This document shows, piece by piece, positions 12,082 through 24,836 of a DNA stretch of 64,000 bases (the first letter of the stretch is position 1; every line of letters begins with the position of its first letter). Source of the stretch: Naganishia liquefaciens (taxonomy: Eukaryota; Basidiomycota; Tremellomycetes; Filobasidiales; Filobasidiaceae); contig BLZA01000007.1 of the NCBI GenBank assembly GCA_013423385.1, forward strand, positions 682,001 through 746,000, given 5' to 3'. The notes below the pieces were generated by a model that was not told the origin of the DNA, ran no database searches, and saw only the letters and a list, made by a program, of their open reading frames with translations. The position numbers and the translations under genes are program-made.

Positions 12082-14643
12082 ATGGCTGACCAAGTACTCG
12101 GTAAGCGCGCGCGCTCATCGTCCCCGTCAAACGAAGCGACGACGGAACAACCAGACGCCAAACGCGCCAATGGATCATCCGCCGGGGAAGGAAATGTGGA
12201 TGCCGCGCCCGTCGCAGCGAACGGTGGAATGAATGACATCGCAGAGGAAGACGACGATGATGAAGATATCGGTCCGATGCCTGAGATGCCGGGAGCTGAA
12301 GGTGGCGCTGGCAAGGGGAAGAAGAAGAGCAAGAAGGCTGGTACGTGATTCACGACATGTTTCGCTCTAACGCTCACAGGTCTGTAGTCCTGCCTCATGA
12401 AAAGCTCTACCTCGAGCATCTTCCGTCTGCAAATCGGTACTACAAGTCCTTTATGCACAGAGACCAGATCAACTTTGTCACTATGACCAAGTACGTTCCT
12501 TCCTCCACCCCGCTTTGCAACGCTCATCCTTCCTCAGGACCAACTTTCTCATTACCACGTCCCTCGATGGTCACGTAAAACTTTGGAAGAAGCAAGAAGA
12601 GTCGATTGAATTCGTCAAGCACTACCGAGCATCGCTCAGTCCCATCGTCGGCGTTAGTGCGGATTCCGAGGGAAAGGTCTTTGCGACCGTTAGTGAAAAG
12701 GGCGAAGGTCGTGTATTCGACGTTGTCAATTTCGGTGAGGAGTCTTCCGGCGTGAGCAAGGACGCAGAGACTAATACATTAATCAGACATGATCAACATT
12801 CTCAAGTTGGACTATACCCCCAAGGCATGCTGTTGGGTACATCACCCTTCGGATGGGAGGACGCTCCTGGCAATGTGAGTTCTGCTCATGCGGTCATGGC
12901 TTTCGCTAACAGTGTGCATAGATCCGACGCCGATTCACCGCGTATCCGCATCTACGACGGACGTGGCGACGGAAAGGTTTTGCACACTATAGAAAAGCTA
13001 CACAGAGATTCCGTGCACCTCATGACCGTGAGCAGTTTCAGTTCACCTATATTCAAAAACTCACGCGAACCAGTATTCGCCGCATTATGACTGCGTCATT
13101 TCTGCCGACGAGTCGGGGTTTGTAGAGTACTGGCGGCCGAGCGAGCCCTGGAACGCACCAGATGATGTGCGAGGATTATGGCAATTCAAGAGTCAGACCG
13201 ACCTGTTTGAATTCAAAAAGGTGCGTTACTGCCGCTTCCTAAACCTCTTGCGCTGACATTCCTACAGGCAAAGTCGATTCCGACATCAATCACTCTCTCG
13301 CCAAATTCCTCTCACTTTGTCACCCTGTCATTGCCCGACCGGCAAGTTCGAATCTTCAACTTTTTGACCGGCAAGAAGACGCGTCAGTACGACGAGTCCC
13401 TGACGGCGATCGAGCAGATGCAGCAAGCAGGCACGGCTGTCCAGCAGCTCGAGCCTATGGAATTCTACCGACGCATGGCCGTCGAGCGGGAGCTGAACAA
13501 GGATGGTGAAGGCGAGACGTGTAAAGGCGGGATGCTGAGAACGGCGAACGCGGTATGGGATGAAACGGGAAACTTTATTCTCTATCCGAGTCTACTGGGA
13601 ATCAAGCGTGAGTCTGCAACGACACACATCTCGCAAGCGCTAATCGCCTCCAGTCGTCAACACGGTGACCAACCGCGTCTCGCGCGTGCTCGGCATGTCA
13701 GAAACCGCGCGATGGCTCAATCTTTCGCTATACCAAGGCGCACCCGCCAAAAAAGGTCTCACAACGCTTGCTATGGCCGCGTCCACAAATCCGCTCCTGC
13801 AAGACAAGGGCGCGCGCGATCCGACATTGTTTTGCACAGCGTACAAGAAGCAGCGATTCTACATCTTTTCCCGTTCCGAGCCCGAAGATACCAAAGGCGG
13901 AGATCGAGATATCTTTAATGAAAAGCCAACGAGGGAGGAGCAGAGCATCGCCTTGGCGGCACAGCCGGCCAAGGGGAATGCCGCTTTGGGCTCGAAGGGG
14001 GTCATACATACGACCAAGGGCGATATTGTGAGTACTTCGTTGACGTCCGCGATGCGATGCTCATCCGCCCGCAGTATTTCCAACTGTATCCCGACCTCGT
14101 GCCAAAGACGGTCGAAAACTTTGTTACTCACGCCAAGAATGGGTATTACAACGGCATCATCTTTCATCGTATCATCCAAAAATTCGTGAGTGGTGGTGAA
14201 TCGTTACTTTTCCTCATGCTCACTCCGCCCAGATGCTGCAAACGGGTGACCCGCTGGGCGACGGTACCGGTGGTGAATCGATCTGGGGTCACGAGTTTGA
14301 GGATGAATTCCATCCGCAGTTGAAGCACGACAGGTGAGTACCAGACGAAGTAGAATCTTCGCATACTGACATCTTTCAGGCCGTACACACTGAGCATGGC
14401 CAACGCTGGACCTAACACAAACGGCTCGCAGTTCTTCATCACCACCGTACCGTGCCCGTGGCTGGACAACAAGCATACGTGAGTAGTATTCCACCTGCAC
14501 CTGAAGCGCGCTGACACTTGCGCAGTGTGTTCGGACGAGCTACGGCTGGGCTCGATGTCATTCACGCCATTGAAGAGGCAAAAGTCGACAAGAATGACAA
14601 GCCGTGGGAAGACATCAAGATGATCTCGATAGACATCGAATAA
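12082..14643 (+). CDS. PPWD1: PPWD1-type WD40-cyclophilin (peptidyl-prolyl isomerase)
   Basis: Roughly ten exons encode an acidic/basic N-terminus ([28 protein letters not shown]), a WD40 half and a C-terminal cyclophilin. The first WD blade reads [20 protein letters not shown]; the linker to the WD part is [20 protein letters not shown], typical of PPWD1. The cyclophilin keeps catalytic residues: Arg in FHRIIQKF, then [28 protein letters not shown], and Trp/His in [15 protein letters not shown]. The domain order matches human PPWD1, which is found with late spliceosomes. It should act in the nucleus on proline bonds of splicing proteins (family knowledge). It ends 88 bases from the stop of the converging exchanger gene. 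Confidence 0.92.
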
Positions 14644-14731
14644 GCAAATGGTGTTTGATGCTGTAACTTCGTGTTTCTACTGGCATGGGTATACTAGGTC
14701 TATACAACAGTGTGTGCGCCAGACTGACTGG

Positions 14732-17648
14732 CTATATTCTGATTCCCTTGACTTCAACAAGAACATTGACGGCGGTCAAGCTGATGTAAAAGCTGTAGAG
14801 GAAGATTGCCCACTTGCGTGAGATGCAGTAATTGTTGAAGGGAACAAAGACAAGCGTGATGCAAAGCAGACAAATCAAGCCGATCGCCGATACCCATAGG
14901 GTTGGGGAAAAGTGAACCGGATAGGAATGGCCGGTCGACAGGATGACATAAGTTCCCGCGCCGCCAATCCCGAGCAGGATATTGAGCATCGGTCCGCCGA
15001 AACTGCGTCAATGGTGAGCGCGGGCAAATCATGACGAGGATAACAACGTACCAAGCGGCGTACGACATATTGGGCGCGAACGAGGCGATCGTGAGACACG
15101 AAATTAGGTCGGCACACGAGTTGCCGACGGCAAAGACTGCGAAGGGTTAGTTGATGAACGGGAAACGGATGACTCGGCGTACCTGTCAGCCCAATGATGG
15201 CGTTGCTGAGTCCGAGGATCTTGCCAAATGTCTGCGGATCGTTAGGACACCCCGTGCTGTGCAGATGCCAGTGACATACCTGCAAGATCTCGACCACTTC
15301 GTCTGCAATGGCTGCGATCCAGAGCATAGCTGAAAAGAATCCCGCAAAGCAACGGATCAGACGCCATGTGGGATCCATGCCGTCTCGAGCTGTAATGATG
15401 ATGGCTACGGCGAGAATGAGGCCGGCCGCCGTTGAAAGCGGAATGATGTATTTGCCCGCCGTGTTTTCGGCTATAGAGGGAGGTCAGACTTGCGAGAGGC
15501 TTCAGATAGGGGGCCACTCACAAAACATGACGCAGGAGCAGAACAAGGTGCCCAGCACGGATTGCACTGCCGTAAGATACTTGTTGAACAGCAAGACCTC
15601 GTCCTCACTGCCCTCGGAACACGTCTCGGAGGGATCCTTATCTTCCTTGGGCGTACCCGCATCCCCAGGATTCAATACCCGTCGATGCAGATCCCTTCCA
15701 GCCTGGCCCATGACGCGCTGCGAGTCTTCCCTCTCAGCATCGTCGGTATGATGAACGATGACTCCGGCCTCGGCCTCGGTCTGCGCCGTGAATCGTTCAT
15801 CTCGCTCAGGCTCGGGCTCATCGTCCCCCAACGCGATACCGCCCTGATTGAGCGCGACGCCTTCGGCGGCGTCATCGACCACGGGAAGCGTCAGCGTCAG
15901 CGCCAAAATGGCAGGGCTTGCGAAAATGCCGAGGATCTTGCCCGAGATGGATTTCTCGCGGAAGCCCTCGAGCGCCGGAAAAAGAATGTGCAGGATGTGG
16001 CGGCATGTGTGAACCCATGTGGGTGGATTCAAAGGCTTGGGTGAGGCCGAGGGTCCGCTAGCGAGGAGGGGGATGCTATCGGGCTCGACATCGTGCAACG
16101 AGGCTGCGGACGTCGTCTGCTCGCGCACAGACGCGTCTTCGCCTCGTCCGAGATCGCGTATCGCATCCGCCGACGCACGCCGTACATCGTGTACGCTGAC
16201 CTGTAGCTTTCCGCCGGGAACGACCGGGCTCGATTCGATCCGCGCTGGCTCCAATCGCTTCGCTAGCAAGCCCGCCTCGGTCTCGGGCAGACGAAATGAC
16301 GACGACACCTGTCGACTATGCGCCGGTCGACTGGGCGAACGTGCGCCGGAAGCCGATGTGCGCGCATGGTGGTGTCCGTGTCCGTGCAATGAATGATAAT
16401 GCCCGCTCGGGTACGGACTCGCGCCGCCAAAGTAATCCGTCACGAAGCTCGGCTCACCCAGAAGGTCGTCCAATTGTCCGGACAGCTGACCGGCATCGAC
16501 GAGCTGGCGACCCGATTCCGCGGCGGCAGCCGCCGCGGATTCTTTACGAAGGGCGTTGATGGCGTCGCGAAACTCGATGGCACCAATGAGGCTGAATGCC
16601 GGCCGTGATTGATCAATTTGCGGACGTGAGGTGGCGGTGGCGGCGTTCAGTAGGGCGAGCGTGCCGTTGCTGGATCGTCGGGAAAGAGGTAGCGGGGTGG
16701 CGAGGGGTGAAATGTCGCTGGCAGAGGCGCGGCTGGCATTGCTGACGCTGCGAGATCGTCCGCCGCGTAACGCATCGGCCGGCTTGAGAAGTTGGGCCTG
16801 TTCGAGCGTCATCGTCGGCGTCGCGGTAATCGCAGACGGCCTTTGACTCTCCACGGATCCAGGCTGGGAAAAATAATCCTCGACCTGGGCCTGCATCTTT
16901 CCCTGCTCCTCCCTTTGCCGACGCCGCGTGGCCCACCAGTTCCCGCCAACGACGATTCCTACGTACAGAACGTACATGCCGACGAGCCCGCCCGTCTCGG
17001 GCAACGTTAGCTTGCCGTCCCTGAGACACGCGACGAGGATCATGACGGCGCACGTAAAGAAACCGACATCCCGTAGGAACGGCCACCGCGGGACGTGGAA
17101 CGGCTGGACGAGCGCCATGGAACCGACGACGATTGAGGTGATGAAAGCCGACGCTCCCAACAGTTCGCCGATCGCCAGTGCAAAGGAATCACTCTTGAGA
17201 GCGCTAAATGTCGAAAACACATCAGGCGAGCCATTGCCAAATGCCAGAAAAGTGACGCCCGCTGTGGATTCGCTGAGTCCGAGTCTATCGGCGACGGTCG
17301 CAAGGTTTGGGCAGAAAAAGTCCGAAGCGGTGATGCCGATGGTGGAGAAGAGGAATCCGGCCCTGCGGACTGAACATTGGTCGAAGAGGTCGGGCGGCAG
17401 AAGAGGAGGACGTACCATAGGACGAGTGCTACAAAGCGGAACGGCCGCTGCGCCTTGTGACTGTCAAAGTACCATTCCGAGTAGTCGATATTGAGGAGCG
17501 TACCGGGACGGTCATCGTCGGGGTCTGCGCGACGACGGATGCCCGGTGCTGCGCGTGCGTCGATGCGTGCTGCGGATCGCCATAGCAGGACCTGGAGCAC
17601 GAGCGAGAAGAGGACGAGGGCGAGCCATGCTCTGCGACGGGTGGCCAT
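14732..17648 (-). CDS. Sodium/calcium exchanger (NCX superfamily, NCLX/ECM27-like)
   Basis: A membrane exchanger with the two alpha repeats of the Ca2+:cation antiporter superfamily. Alpha-1 contains VTFLAFGNGSPDVFSTFSAL and GELLGASAFITSIVVG; alpha-2 contains FAVGNSCADLIS and FGGPMLNILLG. Splicing the first intron at the second AG gives the continuous helix LVLWAGFLFSTIGITASDFF. A signal-anchor-like helix follows the start (RRRAWLALVLFSLVLQVLLW). Between the two halves lies a cytosolic loop of several hundred residues, Ser/Arg-rich with a HGHGHHHAR patch and acidic stretches. Family members move Ca2+ against Na+, H+ or K+ in mitochondrial or endomembranes; the location here is not certain. 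The start at 17648 is the first true ATG in frame. Confidence 0.88.
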
Positions 17649-17800
17649 CGTTGGAGGGCGCACAGCTCACCTTTGCTCTCTGGGTCCATGGGCCCCAACG
17701 GTCGGCCTCTTATGGCGGCGATGGCTCGGGGCGCACCACACCCACCCGCATCTCGACTGACCTCTTGTTCCTGGTTTCTCTATATACAATAATGTATTGG

Positions 17801-17825
17801 AATGTAATGTAATGTAATGTAATGA
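17801..17825. repeat. Pentanucleotide microsatellite (AATGT)n
   Basis: Four exact AATGT units followed by an imperfect fifth. It lies in the 206-base gap between the SEC24 stop codon and the start codon of the exchanger gene. Confidence 0.9.
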
Positions 17826-17854
17826 TTACGGCTATCCATGACATCCTACGAAAA

Positions 17855-20800
17855 CTACGACGACCCGTTCACCTTGTCCTTGATCAGCGACAGGAACTGC
17901 CCATAGCTCGCGCTTCGGTCCACCCGGTCCTCGATCAACATGCTCAGCGCCCAGTTGCGCAGCGCAGGCTCCGTGTCCGCCTTGACGACATACAGGTGCG
18001 GCCAGTACGGGTTCCTGCGCATCTCGCGCGTCTTGCCAATGATGGCGTTGACACGCTGCGAAAACGGATTCTCGAGCACGGGCAGCGTGTACTGCAAGCA
18101 TTCTGTCAGCCAGGAGATTGCGGGGGAATGCGTACCGACCGACTCACCTTGCCGCCCTTGAGCTCCTGGTAATTCGGCAAGTCAAACACGTCCATAATAA
18201 GCTGCGGCACGGCGTCCTGCCCGACGTAGAGGAACATGTTTTGCGAATCCTCAATCAGGTACAGACCGTGTCGTTCCAGTCGCTCCGACGTCAAGTTGAG
18301 CGCCGGCGGCATCACCATGCCGTCCTCGCCAATCGTGCCCGCGTCGGCCGGCATGTTGTGCAGGCTGTAGAATCGCGGGTGCAGGTACGCCAGGAGCGAC
18401 TGCGTCGGCAATGTCGTCAGCAGCGCGTGGGCATACGCGCGCAAGTCGGGCGGGATCTGCGTGCTCTCGCGCAAGCCGACGTGTTTGACGAGCCCGCAGC
18501 ACAGTAACGGCAGCAGCTTGAGATTTTCCGGGATCGCCAGTTGGGCGCTGGCGCCGCCGCCGGCCGAAGTCATGCTGTCCTTGTACACCTTGAGCACATC
18601 GACGAGCTTGTTGACGACGGCGTCGCGTGCGTCTTCCAGCTTGGATGACATGGCGCGCTCGACAGCCTTGTTGGCGAGCAAGGTGACGATCGCGTTTTGG
18701 TCGGCCGATGCAAACACCTCGGACATGCTCGTCGTCGTCGGCAATGCGGTCGTCATCACACGGATCCGTCGTTCGCCGTAGCACGTCGTATGCAGGACGG
18801 CCGTCTGCAGCACAATCACGGGCTGCGTCAGCGGGTCCTCGATCTGCAGCTCGATCGCGTACGACTGGTCGATTGGCACCGTCGGCAACGACAGCAAATC
18901 GGTGGAACGGGTGAAAAAGTTGCCATGGAATGCCGACATGCGGATCCCGCGCGAGCCACGGACCCGAATGACGGCCTCGAGACCGATCGGACTGGCCAGG
19001 ACGGTGCCAAACTCGGTGGCAAACTTGATGGCGTCCTCGCTCCGGCCGGCGTTGAATCCGGGATAGTAGTAGACCTGGCCGCCCGTGTACCGCGGCAGGC
19101 ATCGCAGGCTGGCGACGTCCGTGTACTGCGGGCTGAACAAGAACATGTCGACCGTGACCTGGTTGCGCGCACAGTCGATCGAAAAGGTCTTGTAGAAGCT
19201 CGACGCGGCCTGCAACAGTGAAGCTTCCTTGGCCGTTCCCAGCAGCTTGGCATCGTCCCGCGCCTTGAGTGCGCCCTCCCCAACGGTCGGCAACGTCGCC
19301 GTCAACGTGATGATTTTGCCGCCAATCGTGCCGATCAATTTGTGCGCGGCCTGCATCGCCGGTCCGACGGCACTCGCCTGGGTGAAGCTGTCCTTGAACA
19401 TGTCGCTGAGGCGCGAGAGGAAGGACTCGATCGCCGGTCGGGATTCAGTCAGGTTGACCAGCAGGTCGGTCGGTTTCGGCAAGTAGACGTCGTCGATATC
19501 GGAGACGACGAGCATCGAAGGATCCGATTGGCCCGGCTGAGAGGGGGTCAGTATGATCTTGCCGTTCGCGCGCGCGAGCATAACCCACAGGAAGCGAGAA
19601 AAAGTGCAGCGACGAGGAAACGGCGATAAAGCCGACCTTGGTTCGGTCATCAGCGTTGGGCAACCTGTCGAGCGACTCGAGAATCGTGCGAGCGGCCGTG
19701 GCAACCATGCCTGAACAGGAATCAGTCGGGTCGATGAGTGCTGCCTGTGCGCGCCAACAAACGTACCTGATTGGATGGCATTTTGCGAAACGTCAATGAT
19801 AAAGACGTAGACGGGTGGTTGCGGTGCTCGGATCTGCAAATTTAATATCGTTAGCTCTGCCCAGCTCCGACCGCTGCATCCTCGTCACTGACCATGTACT
19901 CGGCCGGCGCGACAAATTCGACGACGCCATGGTTCAACTCTGCCCGACTCCACCGATCCGCCGGCTGATTCGTCTGCGCATTCCAGTCAAACAGCTGCGG
20001 CACCTCGTTGCTCAAGTTGCACATGCAGCACTTCCACCGGGCGCCACCCTCGATGAACGTGACGTACGGGTTGATATAGCTTCGGCAACGACGGCATCGC
20101 GCAATGACGGTATCGCTGACGACGGGCACAGGTTCGTCTCCCGGTTTGAGGGAGCGGTATGGGGTGAGAACGAGCGCGAGCGGAAGCTTGGATTTGTTGA
20201 GCAAGGAAGCGGTCGTGGGTACGGCATTGATGGTGCATCGTTGGTAAGAGGGGTCTGCCTGGGCCGTCGCGTGTGGGGAGATGCATGCGCCGGGCGGAAG
20301 AAGAATGGGAGGCGGGGCCGAATCGATGTTGCGGACGTCGGGTTGCATGCCGATGAGGTTGATGGTTTGGAGCGGATGAAGCTGAGCGGGGGAGACGAGG
20401 TGAGGCGAAGCGAGGCATAAGTGATCAGCGATGGAATGTTGTTGTAAGAGAAAAGTCCATTCTCGGCCATCATCGCCGTGATGCCACGGAGAGCCTGCGT
20501 CTCGAGCTTTCCGACGCCGGGTGACTGACTGCTGGCACTCTGCACCCCACGCGCTCCCACCGCCCGCCGAAAGCGCCAACTCACCTTGTCCCCGACACCG
20601 AGCCCCCTCATGCCGTCCATCAATCCCTGTACACCCGGCACCTGAGCCTGCTGCCCGACCCCGATCTGCTGCTGCCCATACCCGGCATACCCTTGCTGCG
20701 CCTGCTGCTGCTGCTGCTGCTGCTGTTGCTGTTGTCCAGGCGCAAAGTACCCCGGCTGCGGCTGCGGCTGCGACTGCTGCTGCTGTCCGGCCATCATCGT

Positions 20801-21204
20801 CTGCTGCCCCTGCGCTGCTAAACCGGGCGTAAACATTTGACCCGTGATGGGCTGCTGCATCGAGGATGCATAGTCGACCGCGGATTGCTGCTGCATCGCC
20901 ACGGGAGTCGCCGGGGTAGTATCGTACCCGGCCAACTGGGCGGTCGGGTACTGTCTCCTCCGTGGGTTATGATGCGCCACGGGAGTGCTGCTCGCCGGCG
21001 GGGCAGGAGGGGCGGACATGGCGGCAGCCGCGACGGGTTCCTCCCATTGCGCGTGATTGGTCGTCGTATCTTGATCCGCCCGTCAGCTGTCGATACACAC
21101 TGCACGGATAGGAGGGACACGGAAAGCTCACCGATGTAGAGATACCTGTTTGCCTGTGCGTCCCACTGGGCTGTCCAGCCTGGCGGGAGTTGCTGTGCGT
21201 CCAT
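17855..21204 (-). CDS. SEC24: COPII coat subunit Sec24, with N-terminal WW domain
   Basis: It binds cargo signals and pairs with Sec23 in the COPII coat on ER exit sites. Following the Sec24 order: [10 protein letters not shown] near the start of the yeast-like part; a Gln-rich stretch with a run of eleven [21 protein letters not shown]; the zinc finger [12 protein letters not shown]...[30 protein letters not shown] (trunk); [35 protein letters not shown]; and the gelsolin-like end [20 protein letters not shown]. The first coding exon (21132-21204) starts with [19 protein letters not shown] and joins the next (20585-21069) to give [12 protein letters not shown], a full WW domain ahead of the usual Sec24 N-terminus. 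An intron of about 200 bases (20382-20584) separates the Gln-rich exon from the core. The last residues are [10 protein letters not shown]. Confidence 0.93.
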
Positions 21205-21648
21205 TGGTGGCGGTGGTGGTGGTGGTGGTGGTGGGTGGAACGGAGCAGGGGAGGGGAGGGGAGGGCAGCAGGCCGGGGATGTCGCTCGGTCGTTATGACG
21301 ACTCTCGGTGTCAACTCGACGCTCGACGCGTGGAACGGGTGGGCGGGCCGTATAAGCGCCATTTAGACCCGCCGAGGGGTGCCCGGGTGGGATCTGGGAG
21401 CGGGTGCCACAGCTGGGGTGCCTCCCGCTGCGGGAGTTTCCCCCCCCGAGGGTGATTTTCCTTCCAAAGTCGACCAATTCCGCGCATAATTCCCCTCCAC
21501 CCCGGCGGGCCAGCGTGAGAAGGCGTGCGCGAATCGAGGGAGCGTTTCAGCTGTGGCATGCTCTATAGCATCCTCTCATCAACATCACCGTCATCGGCAC
21601 CGGTGCCACCTCGTCCACATCACCGCTCGGCCCGCACACAAGCCCACC
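21205..21648. promoter_or_regulatory. Divergent promoter region of SEC24 and SMD1
   Basis: The two start codons are 444 bases apart on opposite strands. The SEC24 side is a CCACC/ACC-type repeat (positions about 21210-21240). The middle is GC-rich with C-runs and G-runs. I saw no clear TATA box on either side. Confidence 0.5.
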
Positions 21649-22624
21649 ATGAAGCTCGTCAGATTCCTCATGAAGCTGTCCAACGAGACAGTCACCGTCG
21701 AGCTCAAAAACGGCACCGTCATTCACGGTACCATTACGTGTTCGTCTCCCCTTGTCCTTGTCGCTTCTACATCCACGCCAGTCCGCTTATACACCCATTC
21801 TTCTTACTGCTCACAGCGGTGGACCCACAGATGAACACGCACTTGAAGACGGTCAAGATGACGGTAAAGAATAGGCCGACAGTGAGCTTGGAGACGCTGG
21901 CGATCAGGGGGAACAATGTGCGGTATTTCACGCTGCCCGGTGAGTTTCCTCGAGTCTTTCTGGCTGCCTGTTTGCTCGCGAGCGCTGCGTGCGGATGAGA
22001 GGTTGTGAGCGGCGAGTATGGTGGTGGATTTGGATGTCGTGGAGATGACTCGGGGAATCAACGCTGCGGGAGACGAGCTGCCAATCCGCGCGTCCCCAAC
22101 ACGGGACCACCGGGCGTTAGATGATAGGCTCCGATCAAAGGGGGCACGGTCCCAGATCTTGGTTGGAACCATGCCATCAGGCTATCCGGAAGCTCTCGAT
22201 TCCAGCACGAGCGGCAGAACCCTACAAGTCGCGCATCTCAGCGGGATCTCCTGCCGTCTTCGAGGATGGTTGGACCATGGGATGTCACGACGCCCGAGAC
22301 TCGGCCTATCTCGCGGGCCATCTCCATCCCACCAAGACCACCCATCCTACGCAATCCGCTTCCGCCAACACGCCTCACCAAGCTCTTCCTTGACATTTCC
22401 CCTGCGCACTTCCCACGACCCTAGCGCCCCACACACACACATCAATGCTAACCTCAATCTTGCCGACAGACTCCCTCCCACTCGATTCCCTCCTCGTCGA
22501 CGACGCGCCAAGACCAAAAGGCAAGAACCCCGGCCGTGGGCGTGGAAAGGCCTCGTTGGCGCTCGAGCGTGGAAGGGGCAGAGGCGGACCGCGGGGCGGA
22601 AGGGGCAGGGGAAGAGGGTTCTAA
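21649..22624 (+). CDS. SMD1: Small nuclear ribonucleoprotein Sm D1
   Basis: Three exons encode a protein of about 120 residues that forms part of the Sm heptamer ring around U1, U2, U4 and U5 snRNAs. Sm1 reads [20 protein letters not shown] followed by NGTVIHGTI; the second exon adds [20 protein letters not shown] and [12 protein letters not shown]; the last exon starts [12 protein letters not shown], diagnostic for SmD1. The C-terminus is an RG-rich tail ([17 protein letters not shown]) like that of animal SmD1, a substrate for arginine methylation and SMN-type assembly. The exon 1 donor that keeps frame is the weak GTTCGT. The second intron, about 525 bases, is far longer than the window norm of about 55. 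Confidence 0.92.
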
Positions 22625-23511
22625 AGAGTACCGTCCCGTTGCTTGCACGGGTACTTTGATTGCGCGACCGGGAATGACAAGGATGCGTTTTTTTCCTGCG
22701 TGAGCGCGTGATGTGCTTGGATCGAGGTCAAGGGGGGAAAGAGAGAAATCATGGTGGAGCGTCGGTTCCCCGGGGTGTTATGATGTGGGGATTGTATCAG
22801 CCCTCCTTGAATGGAGGACCATTGTCATTTAGAATGGATTAAAAAGACTTGCTGCATCGTTTGAACCGCGACGAGGCGGTCGGGTGTAACTCTTTGATGC
22901 AATTGCAGGGTGATTCCGCCGTTAGAGGTCGCTCGCATGCACAAACAGCAATTCCCCAGGTCGTCGAAGAAGTCGTGGTGAAGAGATCTGAGCTCTGCCA
23001 CGATGCGTTCCCGCCGCGGATTTCGCCACAGCAAAACCCCTATAGATGTGATAGACGGTTGAGGACCTCCGTAGCCGCGATCAGTGGAACGCTCGTCCTT
23101 TTTGCACCGCGCCGCCAAAGCCAAGTCGTGCCACGGCAAAAGCGATCGTCATCCCAGACCGTTCGTCAGACATCGTGCCAACCTTGTTCACGCACGATCA
23201 CAGCTATTGTCAATCCGGCAGCATCGGGTTCTGGAGGAGGGGGCGCGGGCAACCGTCCTGCAGGCTTGCCACAGAGTCTGAAGGACTGGCCGAGGCTGGC
23301 TTGATCACGTACTTTCACGCCTGGCGCTTGTGAAAAAAGAAGTTCATGTTGATGGATGGCAAGACCCGCGCAGGAAGACGGACGGTACCACCCTGGCGAG
23401 CGTGGGTCGTTCTTTCCGTGAGTGTTTGGTCTTGCGATCGACTGATATATGGTGGATGACAGATGGAAATAAGTTGGCGGAAAGGCTGGAGCTGTTGCCT
23501 CAGAATTGCAG

Positions 23512-23549
23512 GAAGGAAGTAGACGAGTGAGAAGGAAGTAGACGAGTGA
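23512..23549. repeat. Perfect 19-bp tandem duplication
   Basis: The 19-base unit gaaggaagtagacgagtga occurs twice head to tail (23512-23530 and 23531-23549) with no mismatch. It lies in the gene-free stretch left of UXS1. Confidence 0.9.
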
Positions 23550-24829
23550 CAGCATTCTCCAATAGCCAAGGAGGACGTTGACCGGGAAAGATTTCCGTGA
23601 ATCCGCGCACAATTCGACTTCTTCGGTGGTCCGTCTATGCTTTTCGAGTCCCCCACTCGTTCTCCTCGTGCCTTTCCAGGAGACTGGCGATGATGGATGA
23701 CATCTTTCTGAATGCCCGGCCGTACTCGGTCGCATAGGCGCAAGCAAGGCCGCCCAAGGGGTCAAGCCACACGGAGACGATTCTTTGCATCCAGCAAACC
23801 AATCTTCATAGGCCTGTATCTATCTGGCGGGCGGCCTTATGTATTGTCCGTGGTGAGGGTGATAGAAACACCTGCCCGTCCGAAGTCAGATGCAGGGTCT
23901 CTCTGGGCGTGTCCTCGGGTCTCGCCACTTGATATCTCAGGCGACGTGGTAAACGCTGAAGGCACGAGGGCATTAGACTATGCGTTCCTAGAGTATGGAC
24001 AGCCGGCAATCACGCAATGACCAGCCACTTGGAAAGCGAGGGACAACTTGGCTGATGAAATGGCATGGACATTGGAAAGACGCGGCGATTCCGTTAACGC
24101 TGCAGCCGGACCCACGGGGCGTGAGATTGGGAGGGACGGTGGGTTACCAGAGTCGTGGCAGTGGCACTCGATCTTGAGAAACTTCGGATGTCGTGTGACT
24201 CGGCGCAAAACTTGTCCGAGATCGATGAACAGGCAGAAATCCGAGACTTGGGCCGTTGTCGACAACCAAGTGTCTGCTATGCCAGCTTCTATAGCGTTCC
24301 CCCTGGCTTGTCGGACAATTCACCAGCTACTTTTTCTGAGCAAGGTATATCTGCCAATACTCTATGCCAAAACAGTCGCGTCTACATCTACCAGAATTGG
24401 CAGAATTGGATTCATGGATGCCAACTCATTCTGCAACCTCGGTTTGCGCGATGATCTGCGGCTGTGATCGGTAGTGCCTATCAACCATGCGTCGATCGAC
24501 TCACAGCTCGTTCGGCGGGGGTTTGCCAGCAATCTCTGGAGCTCGACTGCCACGGTACGTACAGTACCCGGCCAGCTGCATTCTCGCCCAAGCAATAATG
24601 TCAATGATAACAAATGTCCCACCCAGTACGGCAGCATTTGGACATTTGGACGTGCTCTTACGGTCCGCCATGGTGGGCACGTGGCGCCCTGCGTTCGGAT
24701 AGAGACGCGTCTGGCAATTCGTCTGGCGGGCGCGCGGAAAAAGCAGGCAGAGAGCGGCGGAAGCAAACGCGGGTGGTGCGCTGGCACAGGCGATGGGGCA
24801 AGGCGGGCGGGCGGGCGAGGATGCCTGCC

Positions 24830-24836
24830 TATATAG
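24830..24836 (+). promoter_or_regulatory. TATA box of UXS1
   Basis: TATATAG, 116 bases upstream of the UXS1 start codon, followed by a pyrimidine-rich leader (about 24885-24935). Position and composition fit a strongly expressed fungal gene. Confidence 0.6.

Noticed and set aside
18251-19102. Alternative 283-codon minus-strand frame inside SEC24
   Set aside because: Arg/Ala/Asp-rich frame-shifted shadow of SEC24 in GC-rich DNA.
21941-22465. snoRNA inside the SmD1 intron
   Set aside because: No convincing C/D box pair; the ATGA-containing stretches lack a matching CTGA box at proper spacing. Left as a question, not a feature.
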